64,000 nt of DNA from Astropecten irregularis (Eukaryota > Echinodermata > Asteroidea > Paxillosida > Astropectinidae): the NCBI GenBank assembly GCA_963971285.1, contig OZ020251.1:1798001-1862000 (forward strand), in the 5' to 3' direction. The position numbers were made by a program, and so were the translations under genes. Shown piece by piece: positions 42,393 through 53,130 of this stretch; the first letter of the stretch is position 1; each line of letters starts with the position of its first letter. The notes beneath the pieces were generated by a model, which did not search any database, was not told the DNA's origin, and worked only from the letters and a program-made list of their open reading frames with translations.

Positions 42393-42760
42393 ATTAAAGG
42401 TACTATCATATTTTGGATTTGGTCAAAGAAATGCAGATTCATGGGCAAAAATATCAAGGAAGATGCAGAAACAGTCATCGGTGAAATTTTCAGTCCCATA
42501 CGGGGGCCACCTTTTGAGAAAACACTGAAAAACGCACATAGTATTTCTTAAATCTTTTCACCGTTCTGTTTTATCTTTAAAAGATAAAAATTGTTTTTGG
42601 TCACTGGTTTTACGGTTTTCTGGTTAAATACAGCATTTCAGGCAGAAATATGTTAATGTTATGTTTCTACCATCACCATCATTATACCGTGCAAGTTATA
42701 GTTAAATCTGTTAAGATTTCTGTTTCGGTATGCTACCAAAGTATGATACTATACCTTTTA
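42393..42760. mobile_element. MITE family B, copy 7
   Basis: TTAAAGGTACTATCATATTT at the left and CAAAGTATGATACTATACCT at the right; a diverged central palindrome (ATCTTTAAAAGAT). Confidence 0.7.
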
Positions 42761-43031
42761 GGCAAAATGCTCTTTCATCATTTTGGGTTGAAATTACAAA
42801 TGTCGCCATTACCACTATAGGCCTGCACAATGATTTCGTTTCACGGAAAGTTATACCTACATAATATATCGTGTATAAAAATGTGAATTGTCTTGTTAAG
42901 ATTTCTGGTTGCGCACAATCGTAATGTCAGTCAAAGCGAAGATAGGGGCCTAGTGCCTAAACGTCATTTGGATTTAGAATCTGCCAGTGTATGATTGGTG
43001 TGTTATATCCAAATCAATGTGTCTGTTCGAT

Positions 43032-43508
43032 GATAGTAAATGGTGAAAGCAAATTATGTGCCTTGTACATTGTAAGTGAAGCCTGGTATAATCTGTTTGT
43101 ATGAAGTAAGAATCACATTGACATTTCACACAAACTACTGAGTAACTAAAATGATTTGTGATTGTAACAATAATGTATTTCGATGTATTGTATAGTAAAT
43201 GGTGAAAGCAAATCATGTGCCTTGTACATTGTAAGTGAAGCCTGGTATAATCTGTTTGTATGAAGTAAGAATCACATTGACATTTCACACAAACTACTGA
43301 GTAACTAAAATGATTTGTGATTGTAACAATAATGTATTTCGATGTATTGTATAGTAAATGGTGAAAGCAAATTATGTACCTCGTACATTGTAAGTGAAGC
43401 TTTGTATAATCTGGTTGTATACAGTAAGAATCACATTGACATGTCACACAAACTACTGAGTAACTAAAATGATTTTTATTGTAACAATAATGTATTTCAA
43501 TCACAACT
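43032..43508. repeat. 159-bp tandem repeat (three units)
   Basis: ATAGTAAATGGTGAAAGCAA begins units near 43033, 43192 and 43351. Single diverged units recur at 46558-46685 and 47164-47320, downstream of gene 2. The 195-codon minus-strand frame here is only this repeat read through. Confidence 0.85.
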
Positions 43509-43561
43509 GCATAATATATGTCGATGCATGCTAATTTGTGATTTAAAAAAAGAAGTAACAT

Positions 43562-44802
43562 TTGAGGTGAGCGAGTGACGTGAACCCTAAAGGTGTTTCA
43601 CTAATACTTGGTATAATCATTGACATTAGTAAATCCCTGTCATTTGATCGGAGAATTGTATGTCACGTGATACTTGATAAATAGACCAATTTATGGCGTA
43701 CGTCACAACCGTTGAAATGTGTTCCATCCACCGTGAATTTTTGGTTCCATCCGATTTGTACCATTGCACGCCAGGGACTGCAATGCGTAATTGGTCAAGC
43801 GGCGTTCCATTTATTGTCACTGCGTGCGTTTGGCGCGCAACGGCGCGCGTTACTGTAATAAGAGCATAATATTTGCCAAGATTAAATTTTTTTTTTCTCG
43901 CTAGCTCTTAAAATGTTATCCTCCAATCAAAATCAAATGACAAAGATCTACTTAGATGTTATACAAAACAAATAATGAATGTTTCACATGAGTAGAATGG
44001 TAAAAAATTATTTCATGAGGTGACAGATGGACTGTTCCATTACACGAGGTGTATACTATCTCACGGCTGGAATGGACCAATTTGAATCCTGTGGTTGTTT
44101 AGTGAATATTCATGAAGTAAAGTGATTTCTGTAATTGACAAAAGGATATTAAATAATTGTTGCTTAACGCACAAAATTAATTAGAGAGAATTATATTCAA
44201 CGAATTTTACTTTCTCGCGTTTAAACTTAATTTTAGCAAAGGTGGTTCTGAAGTGGTGATCCAGTAGTTTTGCTTTAATTTGTTTCTATTTGCCCGATGA
44301 TGAGTATTTTTTCTTCAAAACTGAAGGTTTTACTGGTGAAGAGAATGATATTCTCTACAGTTGTTTACTCCCTGAGTGCTGACTGTAGGCCTGCGTCATT
44401 CCTCCCTTGCTGGGTGGATGGACAGACTCCCCATCTTTATCTCTGCATGCAGTTCAGCCTTAGACTCTTCGTTATACAAAAGAAACTCTTCCTTCATTGT
44501 CCATGTCAATTTCCAGGCAATCACTTCCAAGCATTTTTCAAGAAGAAAATCCTTTCATCTGTAAATTGCAAGGACCCAATTTGCACGGGGATCATGAAAT
44601 GCTACCAGAAAGATGACTCTTGTACTAGCGAACTTTCCTTTTCCATGCTGTGAAGATGATTGCTTCTGCATTATCTGTAAAATTAAGGTCGCCTCGTGTG
44701 GCATTGCCATTAGATTTAATGATCATAACCTCCTACAAGTGAAAACAACTGCATTTGCGTCTTTGACGCACTGGGTAGTCTGTAATAAAGGAATATAACG
44801 AG
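43562..44802 (+). other. Intergenic upstream region of family 2 gene 2
   Basis: From about 44190 to the TATA box it closely matches 47560-48193 upstream of gene 3, and in part 40310-40586 upstream of gene 1 (TGCATGCAGTTCAGCCTTAG, CAATTTCCAGGCAA). A 118-codon frame at 44297 resembles one at 47723, but gene 1 has an early stop there and no domain is visible, so it is taken as duplicated non-coding DNA. CTTTGACGCACTGGGTAGTC at 44761-44780 is shared by three copies. Confidence 0.5.
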
Positions 44803-44810
44803 TATTTAAG
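44803..44810 (+). promoter_or_regulatory. TATA-like box TATTTAAG, family 2 gene 2
   Basis: 126 bp before the ATG, same context as in gene 1 (GCTACGACGCAGAGCGATCT follows). Confidence 0.6.
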
Positions 44811-44928
44811 CTACGACGCAGAGCGATCTGAGACACAGATGACAGCAAGCTGCTCGAGTAAAGTCATTGCTTGACTAGGTATAAGAGGGTATACAATTTC
44901 ACACTACTGACGGTATAGCTGTTGAACC

Positions 44929-46110
44929 ATGACAGGTTTCTCAGAATCAAATACCAGTGAGGTATTGCCGACTACTATGCCCATGTACCCCAGCAAGTAC
45001 ATATTCATTCAGGCTGTTCAATTTACCCTCCTAGTGCTTGGCGTGTTAGGTAACAGCCTTATCTTACGTGTCTACTGGACGAAGATTATTAAAAGCAGCA
45101 TCCATGTTCAAATCATGAGTCTTACTTTAGCTGATCTGATCGTTAGCATACTCAGGGTTCGTCGTATGGTCGTGGAAGCCTTCCAAAACGCTGGTCAACC
45201 GATCTCGCCTGGCTTGAATATGACATACGCTTTTGTGTCGACTGCCGTGACCGCATCTGTCCTGGTAACCAGCGTCATTGCAGCAGATCGGTACGACTGT
45301 GTCTGTCGCCCGCATAGGAGATTCTTCACCCATAGACGAGGTAAGATGGCGGCATGGACTGTACTGATTATCTCTTGTCTTATTAACATCCCAGCCTTCG
45401 TATTAATGTCTACCGATCCATCCAATGCTCCCCTGCGAATCACGGTGATTGCCTTTCAGTTCTTCCCATATTTGATGGCGCTTGTGATGATCATCGTATG
45501 CTACGGATTGGTCTACCGATCAATCCGCCGTAAAGTCGGTGCGGGACTCTCATGTGATCAGTCACATATGTCGACAAGCTCTGTGCCATCTGAACGAACA
45601 GGACCAACGATCGACACAGTGTCGAACGGTGTCGACCAGCCCGGCACGAGTCGCGATACCGTGGCATCTGTTAGTCAGCAGAGTAAGGAAGACCAGAGCA
45701 CGATAGCAGTAAGTCAGCCCACCAGGATTGCGTGGCAGAAGGTACGGCAGGTACATGAAACAGATAAAGCGTCCTACGAGAGACGCCAAAAGGGCATAGT
45801 TGGTCCAGTGCCTAGGCGCCGCGCCATAGCCAGGCCGTACAATGACATCGTACAGCACAAGACAACACGAATGCTTTTCATCACCAGTGTCGTCTTCATT
45901 CTGACGTGGCTGCCATATTGGAATTCTTTGGCCATGGAGGTAGCGTCTCGGAATGGAGTCATTTTCAGTCCAGTACTGATTGAAGTGATGGAGACGCTAC
46001 GGATAACTATCTACATCAACAGTGTGGTGAATCCATTCATTTACGGCTTGGCCAACAGGAATTTCAGGAAGGACTGCTATCGGGTGCTGAGACAAATGAG
46101 ACTGTGTTGA
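44929..46110 (+). CDS. Family 2 class A GPCR, gene 2
   Basis: Intact paralogue of 40713-41894, also 393 aa and collinear throughout: GNSL at 41-44, Asp69, DRY 120-122, Pro180, TWLP 326-329, NPFIY 368-372. Like gene 1 it lacks the TM3-ECL2 cysteine pair; here Trp143 occurs in TM4 three residues before the usual place. Replacements cluster in the TM2-TM3 loop (FQNAGQPISPGLN, with no sequon there), TM4 and the early part of ICL3 (GLSCDQSHM). The C-terminal half of ICL3 through TM6 is almost unchanged, implying a conserved G-protein interface. ATG-to-ATG spacing from gene 1 is 4,216 bp, lengthened by MITEs and the 159-bp repeat. Confidence 0.88.
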   Translation: MTGFSESNTSEVLPTTMPMYPSKYIFIQAVQFTLLVLGVLGNSLILRVYWTKIIKSSIHVQIMSLTLADLIVSILRVRRMVVEAFQNAGQPISPGLNMTYAFVSTAVTASVLVTSVIAADRYDCVCRPHRRFFTHRRGKMAAWTVLIISCLINIPAFVLMSTDPSNAPLRITVIAFQFFPYLMALVMIIVCYGLVYRSIRRKVGAGLSCDQSHMSTSSVPSERTGPTIDTVSNGVDQPGTSRDTVASVSQQSKEDQSTIAVSQPTRIAWQKVRQVHETDKASYERRQKGIVGPVPRRRAIARPYNDIVQHKTTRMLFITSVVFILTWLPYWNSLAMEVASRNGVIFSPVLIEVMETLRITIYINSVVNPFIYGLANRNFRKDCYRVLRQMRLC

Positions 46111-48193
46111 ACTTTGACCTTGGCGCCACCAATTCATATTCGAATCCCCCCCCCCCCCGGCATTACACTTAATTGAAACTATGACATTGAAGTAATGTTC
46201 ATCACATTACGTTATATATTCTCAATGTGTTTTTCTCTGTACTCTTTGCACTTATGATAATTTCAAACAATTAAGGCGAAATGCAGAACCCTCATTTTTG
46301 GTTGAAAGTGGTGTAGACCATAATAGGTCTACACAATGCTTCATGGAACGTTAACCTACTTATCGTCGGCTATGGATGTGAATTGTCTTGTTATTTCTGG
46401 TTGCGCACAACCGTAATGTCAGTCAAAGGAAAGTTAGTACCTAGTTACAAACGTCATAATATGAACTTAACATCTATGTATAATGCATATATTATGCTTG
46501 GTGTGTTATATCCAAATCAATGTGTTCGATGACGTATTGCTTAGTGCTTAATACTTATAGTAAAAGCAAATGTGTGCATTGTACATTGTAAGTGAAGTCT
46601 GGTATAATCTGTTTGTATGAAATAAGAATCACATTGAAATGTCACACAAACTACTGAGTAACTTAAATGATTTGTAATCGTAAAATAGCCACAAGGTGAA
46701 ACTGACTGGATTAATTTAAAGTCATTGAAAATTAAACAAAGAAAAAGACTGAAGTGGGATTCGAACCATGCAGCGACTTCCAGAATACCGTATCGGCGCT
46801 CTTACCAACTGGAGCTATCCAGTTCTATTTTGGTGATGTTCTGTCCTCTTTGAGCCATTCCCCATGTATTGTTTCTCAAGTTGCAGCATTGGAAATACTG
46901 CGCTTATATTCAATGATCATTGGGATATAGCGGTGAGTGGTTTCATAGCTTCTGACTGCCAAACGACTGTCTATTGGAAACACCACCAACATAGATATTT
47001 CAGGAAGTCGCTAGTTCGAATCCCGATCCAGTCATTTTGTTTTGTTCACTTTACAATGACTTTAAACTGATTAATGTAATTATAACAATAATGTAATTCG
47101 ATGTATGGTCTTCGCGTGGTGTGTTATATCCATATCAATGTGCCTCTTCGATGATGTATTGTATAGTAAATGGTGAAAGTATAACTATGTGTCTTGTACA
47201 TTGTAAGTGAAGCCTGGTATTATCTGTTTGTATGAAGTAAGAATCACAATGACATGTCACACAAACTACTGAGTAACTAAAATGATTTGTATTGTAACAA
47301 TAATGTATTTCAATCACAACTGCAGAATATAACATGTCGATGCATGCTTTGTGATGTAAAAAAGGCAACATTTGAGGGGAACGAGTGACGTGTTGGTATT
47401 ACACTGTGTCATTGGGATCTTATTAATACTTGGTATAATCATTGACACTATCTCACGGCTGGAATGGACCAATTGAATCCTGCGGTTGTCTAATGAATAT
47501 TCATGAAGTAAAGTGATTTCTGTGATTGACAAATGCAAATTAAATAATTGTTGCTTAATGCACAAATTAGAGAGAATTATACTCAACGAATTTTACTTTC
47601 TCGCGTTTCAACTTGATTTTAGCAAAGGTGGTTCTGAAGTGGTGATCCAGTAGTTTTGCTTTAATTTGTTTCTATTTGCCCGAAGATAAGTATTTTTTTC
47701 TTCAAAACTGAAGGTTTTACTGGTGAAGAGAATGATATTCTTTATAGTTGTTTACTTCCTGAGTGCTGACTGTAGGCCTGCGTCATTCCTCCCTGGTTGG
47801 GTGGATGGACGTACTTCCCATCTTAATCTCTGCATGCAGTTCAGCCTTAGACTCTTCGTTATACAAAAGAAACTCTTCCTTCATTGTCCATGTCAATTTC
47901 CAGGCAATCACTTCCAAGCATTTTTCAAGAAGAAATTCCTTTCATCTGTAAATTGCAAGGACCCAATTTGCACGGGGATCATGAAATGCTACCAGAAAGA
48001 TGACTTATGTACTAGCGAAACTTTCCTTTTCCATGCTGTGAAGATGATTGCCTCTGCATTGTCTGTAAAATGGAGGTCGCCTCGTGCGACATTGCCCTTA
48101 GATTAAATTATCCTATCCTCACACAACAAGTGAATACAATTGCATTTGAGTCTTTGACGCACTGGACAGTATGTGATTAAGGAATATAACGAG
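46111..48193 (+). other. Intergenic region between family 2 genes 2 and 3
   Basis: Contains a poly-C run (46147-46158), diverged 159-bp repeat units (46558-46685, 47164-47320), a tRNA-like foldback copy (46685-47070) and, from about 47450, a close duplicate of the region upstream of gene 2. The 127-codon frame at 47723 is the counterpart of that at 44297 and is not considered a gene. Confidence 0.5.
46685..47070. mobile_element. tRNA-like foldback element, copy 4 (diverged)
   Basis: Starts GCCACAAGGTGAAACTGACT, then AAAGTCATTGAAAATTAAAC and a minus tRNA-like arm (GGGATTCGAACC, CAACTGGAGC). The middle shares GTTGCAGCATTG and GGCTTCTGACTGCCAAACGA-like words with 36180-36300, and the right arm ends CGAATCCCGATCCAGTCATT. 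It shows that the full element is about 380 bp. Confidence 0.65.
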
Positions 48194-48201
48194 TATTTAA
48201 G
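48194..48201 (+). promoter_or_regulatory. TATA-like box TATTTAAG, family 2 gene 3
   Basis: 130 bp before the ATG; the extra 4 bp relative to genes 1 and 2 come from a CGAT repeat in GCTCGATCGAGTG. Confidence 0.6.
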
Positions 48202-48323
48202 CTACGACGCAGAGCGATCTGAGACACAGATGACGGCAAGTTGCTCGATCGAGTGAAGTCATTGTTTGACTAGGTATAAGAGGGTATACAGTTTCACACT
48301 ACTGACGGTATAGCTGTTGAATC

Positions 48324-49511
48324 ATGACAGGTTTCTCAGAATCAAATACCAGTGAGGTATTGCCGACTACTATGCCCATGTACCCCAGCAAGTACATATT
48401 CATTCAGGCTGTTCAATTTACCCTCCTAGTGCTTGGTGTGTTAGGTAACAGCCTCATCTTACGTGTCTACTGGACGAAGACTATCAAAAGCAGCATCCAT
48501 GTTCAAATCATGAGTCTTGCTTTAGCTGATCTGATCGTAAGCATACTCAGAGTTCGTCGTATGGTCGTGGAAGCCTTCCAAAACGCTGGTCAACCGATCC
48601 CGCCTGGCTTGAATATGACATACGCTTTGGTGTCGACTGCCGTAACTTCTTCTGTCTTCACAACCAGCGTCATTGCAGCAGATCGATACGACTGTGTCTG
48701 CCGCCCACATAGGAGATTCTTCACCCATAGACGAGGTAAGATGGCGGCACGGATTGTACTAATGTTCGCTTGTCTCGTTAACATCCCAGCCTACATATTA
48801 ATGTCTACCGATCCATCCAATGCTCCCCTGCGAATCACGGTGATTGCCTTTCAGTTCTTCCCATTTTTGATGGCGCTTGTGATGATCATCGTATGCTACG
48901 GATTGGTCTACCGATCAATCCGCCGTAAAGTCAGTGCGGGAGTCCCACGTGATCAGTCACACATGTCGACAGTCTCTGGGCCATCAGAACGAACAGGACC
49001 ATCGATCGACACAGTGTCGAAAGGTGTCGACCAGCCCGGCACTAGTCGCAATACCATGGGACCTATTCGTCAGCAGAGTAAGGAAGACCAGAGCACGGTA
49101 GCAGTAAGTCAGCCCACCAGGATTGCGTGGCAGAAGGTACGGCAGGTACATGTACATGAAGCAAATAGAGCGTCCTACGAACGACGCCAAAAGGGCAGAG
49201 TTGGTCCAGTGCCTAGGCGCCGCGCCATAGCCAGGCCGTACAATGACATCGTACAGCACAAGACAACACGAATGCTTTTCATCACCAGTGTCGTCTTCAT
49301 TCTGACGTGGCTGCCATATTGGATTTCTTTGGCCATGGAGGTAGCGTCTCGTAATGGAGTCATTTTCAGTCCAATACTGATTGAAGTGACGGAGTCGCTA
49401 CGGATAACTATCTACATCAACAGTGTGGTGAATCCATTCATATACGGCTTGGCCAACAGGAATTTCAGGAAGGACTGCTATCGGGTGCTGAGACAAATGA
49501 GACTGTGTTGA
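48324..49511 (+). CDS. Family 2 class A GPCR, gene 3
   Basis: Intact paralogue, 395 aa. Two extra residues arise from a duplicated VH in ICL3 (QVHVHEANR), a six-base repeat. Landmarks are as in the other copies: sequon NTS at 8-10, Asp69, DRY 120-122, Pro180, TWLP 328-331, NPFIY 370-374; no TM3-ECL2 cysteine pair. TM4 is the most changed segment (ARIVLMFACLVNIPAYIL) and again lacks Trp. ICL3 shares GTSRNTMGPIRQQSKE with gene 1 but the N terminus and ECL1 resemble gene 2, a mosaic that suggests gene conversion between copies. Confidence 0.88.
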   Translation: MTGFSESNTSEVLPTTMPMYPSKYIFIQAVQFTLLVLGVLGNSLILRVYWTKTIKSSIHVQIMSLALADLIVSILRVRRMVVEAFQNAGQPIPPGLNMTYALVSTAVTSSVFTTSVIAADRYDCVCRPHRRFFTHRRGKMAARIVLMFACLVNIPAYILMSTDPSNAPLRITVIAFQFFPFLMALVMIIVCYGLVYRSIRRKVSAGVPRDQSHMSTVSGPSERTGPSIDTVSKGVDQPGTSRNTMGPIRQQSKEDQSTVAVSQPTRIAWQKVRQVHVHEANRASYERRQKGRVGPVPRRRAIARPYNDIVQHKTTRMLFITSVVFILTWLPYWISLAMEVASRNGVIFSPILIEVTESLRITIYINSVVNPFIYGLANRNFRKDCYRVLRQMRLC

Positions 49512-49800
49512 ACTTTGACTTCGACGCCACCTATTCAAAATTGGAATTTTTCCCGCATTCCATCGGCATCATCGCTCTAAATGAACATGAATATCGTAGT
49601 CAAATTTATCATTGTTTTAGGCATTCTTATCCTTTTGTTTATGTGGCTTGCTTTTTGACGAAGTTTGCCTTTGTACATAATGAGAATTGTAATCCATTCA
49701 AGGCGAAATGCATGACCAATGTTGTATAACAAAATGTGAACTGCACATCTATAAGTACATAATGCTCATCACGGAGCGTCAATATTCTTATCGACGCTAA

Positions 49801-50627
49801 GGGGCAGTCCATAAAGTACCTACGCACGAAATGCCGACTTTTTGTTACCCCCATCCCCTCTGTATGCAAGGCGTACGCAATGGTCCCAACCCCCCTTCCC
49901 CCTGTACGCATACGCATTTCACATTAGGTTTTTCACTTCTCGTGGTACCTTGCTTTAGCATCATTAATCAGGCGCGGTTCTAGAGTCAAAATTTGTAGGG
50001 AGCTAGAAGAGCCATTATTTTTTTTCGGGGGGGGCTAGAAGACCCAATATTTTGAGTTCTTGTAACACTCGCTTCTTCTATGTCTTATCAGGGGTCGAAA
50101 AAAATGCACATTATAGCCCACACAACGCGTATTTTATGTAATTGGCGCTTAATAACTGAAAAAGTCCAGTATTTTCAAGAATTTTTTTTTTTTCACTTGC
50201 ATTTTTTTGGGGGGGGGGGCTAGACAAAATTTTTGGGAGGCTACAGCCCCCCAGCCCCCCCGTAGAACCGCGCCTGTCATTAATATGTCACAATAATCCG
50301 GGCAGGTACCGTTATTGGGACGTCACTTTCAAATTTTGAAATGAATGTCTAAAGTGTAACAAGTTTTTATACATTTACGGATGCATTTAACTATTTTTTA
50401 TCATTGAATAAGGAAAAAAGGTAAAAACAAATAAATCCTGGTGCTTTTTCTCGTTTGTTTTCCTCTCTTTTCGCGCGAAATGATTATGCAAATTTTTCGT
50501 TTGCGTACGGTACGCATTGGCCTGAACCCCCCTTCCCCCCCCCCCTGTACGCATGCCGTACGCATCGGTAACCCCCCCCCCCCCCCCCCCCCCCCTCCGT
50601 GCGTATACGTACTTTATGGATGGCCCC
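49801..50627. mobile_element. Inverted-repeat element (GGGGCAGTCCATAAAGTAC ends), interrupted
   Basis: GGGGCAGTCCATAAAGTACC at the left and GTACTTTATGGATGGCCCC at the right, with internal GTACGCATACGCAT and ACGCATGCCGTACGCAT subrepeats and long C-runs. Flanked by TAA on both sides. A hAT-like MITE is nested at 49969-50276, so the empty element is about 510 bp. Confidence 0.7.
49969..50276. mobile_element. hAT-like MITE with 8-bp target duplication (nested)
   Basis: Termini CAGGCGCGGTTCTA and TAGAACCGCGCCTG are perfect inverted repeats. The octamer TCATTAAT flanks both sides exactly (49961-49968 and 50277-50284). An 8-bp duplication with CAGGCGCGG-type ends is characteristic of the hAT superfamily. 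About 308 bp, with G-runs inside and no transposase. Confidence 0.85.
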
Positions 50628-50873
50628 TAAGATTGCGTCACACTTTAATTTTCCCGTGCATTTCAGCCTTCAGTTTCTAATGGAGTAGAAACTCCATGTC
50701 GCTTTCTATTAGTGTATCATAATTATACCTCATCTGACGAGCTCAGTAATGATGTATTCAGTGACGTTTACGCAGTGGTTAGTTTGCGATATGTTTGACC
50801 ACTCACTAATAATGGTGCGACGCTGAAGTTTGAACATGCAGTAATTTAATAAATAATTATACGTTGTGACGTC

Positions 50874-50881
50874 TATTTAAG
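50874..50881 (+). promoter_or_regulatory. TATA-like box TATTTAAG, family 2 gene 4
   Basis: 130 bp before the ATG and followed by GCTGCGACGCAGAGCGATCT, identical to gene 1. Confidence 0.6.
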
Positions 50882-51003
50882 CTGCGACGCAGAGCGATCT
50901 GAGACACAGATGACGGCAAGTTGCTCAAACGAGTGAAGTCAATGTTTGACTAGGTATTAGAGGGTATACAGTTTCACACGACTGACGGTATAGCTGCTGA
51001 ACC

Positions 51004-52096
51004 ATGACAGGTGTCTTAGAATCAAATACCAGTGAGGTATGGGCGACTACTATGCCCTTGTACCCCAGCAAGTACATATTCATTCAGGCTGTTCACTTTA
51101 CCCTCCTAGTGCTTGGTGTGTTGGGTAACAGCCTTATCTTACGTGTCTACTGGACGAAGATGATTAAAAGCAGCATCCATGTTCAAATCATGAGTCTTGC
51201 TTTAGCTGATCTAATCGTAAGCATACTCAGAGGTCGTCGTATGGTCGTGGAAGCCTTCCAAAACGCTGGTCAACCCACCCCGCTTGGCTTGAATATGACA
51301 TATATTTTCCTGTCGACTTCCGTGACCGCGTCTGTCCTCACAACCAGCGTCATTGCAGCAGATCGATACGACTGTGTCTGTCGCCCGCATAGTAGATTCT
51401 TCACCCATAGACGAGGTAAGATGGCGGCATGGACTGTACTGATAACCTCTTGTCTTATTAACATCCCAGCCTTCATATTAATGTCTACCGATCCATCCAA
51501 TTCTCCCCTGCGAATCACGGTGATTGCCTTTCAGTTCTTCCCATATTTGATGGCGTTTGTGATGATCATCGTATGCTACGGATTGGTCTACCGATCAATC
51601 CGCCGTAAAGTCGGTGCGGGAGTCTCATGTGATCAGTCACATATGTCGACAAGCTCTGGCCCATCTGAACGAACAGGACCACCGATCGACACAGTGTCGA
51701 ACGGTGTCGACCAGCCCGGCACGAGTCGCGATACCGTGGCATCTGTTAGTCAGCAGAGTAAGGAAGACCAGAGCACGGTAGCAGTAAGTCAGCCCACCAG
51801 GATTGCATGGCAGAAGGTACGGCAGGTACATGAAGCAGATAAATCGTCCTACGAACGACGCCAAAAGGGCATAGTTGGTCCAGTGCCTAGGCGCCGCGCC
51901 ATAGCCAGGCCGTATACAATGACATCGTACAGCGCAAGACAACACGAATGCTTTTCATCACCAGTGTCGTCTTCATTCTGACGTGGCTGCCATTTTGGAA
52001 TTCTCGTGCCATGGAGGTAGCGTCTCGTAGTGGAGTCATTTTCAGCCCAGTAGTGATTGAAGTAATGGACAGGCTACGGATCGCCATCTACGTCAA
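51004..52096 (+). pseudogene. Family 2 class A GPCR, gene 4: frameshifted and cut by assembly gap
   Basis: Collinear with the other three up to the end of ICL3 (Asp69, DRY 120-122, Pro180 all present). After about codon 303 an extra TA (CGTATACAATG here, CGTACAATG in the others, near 51914) shifts the frame and ends the protein 22 codons later. TM6 continues in another frame from about 51948 (TWLPFWNS) until the Ns begin at 52097; TM7 and the C terminus are not seen on either side of the gap. This may be a recent pseudogene or a sequencing error, since the rest is well conserved. The initiator region and TATA box are intact. Confidence 0.8.
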
Positions 52097-52296
52097 NNNN
52101 NNNNNNNNNNNNNNNNNNNNNNNNNNNNNNNNNNNNNNNNNNNNNNNNNNNNNNNNNNNNNNNNNNNNNNNNNNNNNNNNNNNNNNNNNNNNNNNNNNNN
52201 NNNNNNNNNNNNNNNNNNNNNNNNNNNNNNNNNNNNNNNNNNNNNNNNNNNNNNNNNNNNNNNNNNNNNNNNNNNNNNNNNNNNNNNNNNNNNNNN
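52097..52296. other. Assembly gap (200 N)
   Basis: Exactly 200 Ns, probably a placeholder of unknown true size. The left flank is receptor gene 4; the right flank is not related to the receptor units, so the end of the array is missing. Confidence 0.95.
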
Positions 52297-52527
52297 GGGG
52301 GTTTTCCCTCTCGGGTCCATGACAACATCCATTTCTTGGAAGGTCGTCAGCATCTTCATTTGTTTCACAGGTGTTTGTCGTAAAATTCCAGGTCAGTTTA
52401 GGCTAATTTTGCAAATTGTGTTTTGGGACCCTTTGGTATAAGAGAACCGCCTGGTACCCCTGTACTCGTGTAGGGCCTGCGTATTGCCTTGGTAACCCTG
52501 GAACATGGACTTTGCTTTCGGTTCCCC

Positions 52528-53130
52528 TGATCATTGCCATGGTGCGCCTAGTCATTGCCTTGGTGCCCCATGTCATTTCCTATGTTCCCCTGGTCATTGC
52601 CTTGGTGTAGCCCTGGTCATCGCCTTGGTGTAGCCCTGGTCATTGCTTCTTTGCCCCAGGCCTTTATGCCACTAGTCATTGCCTTGGTGCCCCTAGTCAT
52701 TGCCTTGGTGCCCGTCATCATTGGGGTTGCCGCCCCTGGTCATTGCCTTGATGCACCGAGTCATTTTATGGTGTCCCTGGTCATTGCCTCGGTGCCCCAT
52801 GGTCACTGCCACTAGTGGCGCACCTAGTCGTTGCCCTGGTGCCCCTGGTCATTGCCTTGATGCACCATAGTCATTTCTATGGTGCCCTTGGTCATGTCCC
52901 CAGTCATTGCTATGCCTCTGGTCATTTCCTCTGTGCACCTGGCCATAATTGCCTTATCTAGTTATTGCCTTAGTGCCCCTGGTCATTGCCTTGGTGCCCC
53001 TGGTCATTGCCTTGATGCACCATAGTCATTTCTATGGTGAACTTGGTCATGTACGTCCCCAGTCATTGCTAAATGCCTTTGGTCATTTCCTCTGTGCACC
53101 TGGCCTTGGTGCCTCTGGACCATGTCATAA
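52528..53130. repeat. Degenerate ~20-23-bp minisatellite (GGTCATTGCCTTGGTGCCCC)
   Basis: More than twenty imperfect copies of a unit such as CCCTGGTCATTGCCTTGGTG, with spacing variation. The Val/Ile/Pro-rich open frames across it are repeat artefacts. Confidence 0.8.

Larger units (their letters stand above)
49512..50873. other. Intergenic region between family 2 genes 3 and 4
   Basis: Mostly taken up by the nested elements at 49801-50627. Unlike the other intervals, it lacks the long conserved upstream block; only about 130 bp before gene 4 are shared, plus a diverged TTTACGCAGTGGTTAGT at 50768. Confidence 0.5.

Noticed and set aside
42974..43561. 195-codon minus-strand open frame between family 2 genes 1 and 2
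   Set aside because: It reads through three 159-bp tandem units and simply repeats the same peptide; no domain, start context or conservation outside the repeat.
44297..44653. 118-codon frame upstream of family 2 gene 2, with a 127-codon relative at 47723
   Set aside because: Similar only because the whole upstream block is duplicated; the corresponding block of gene 1 has an early stop, and the two proteins diverge at their ends. No domain is seen.
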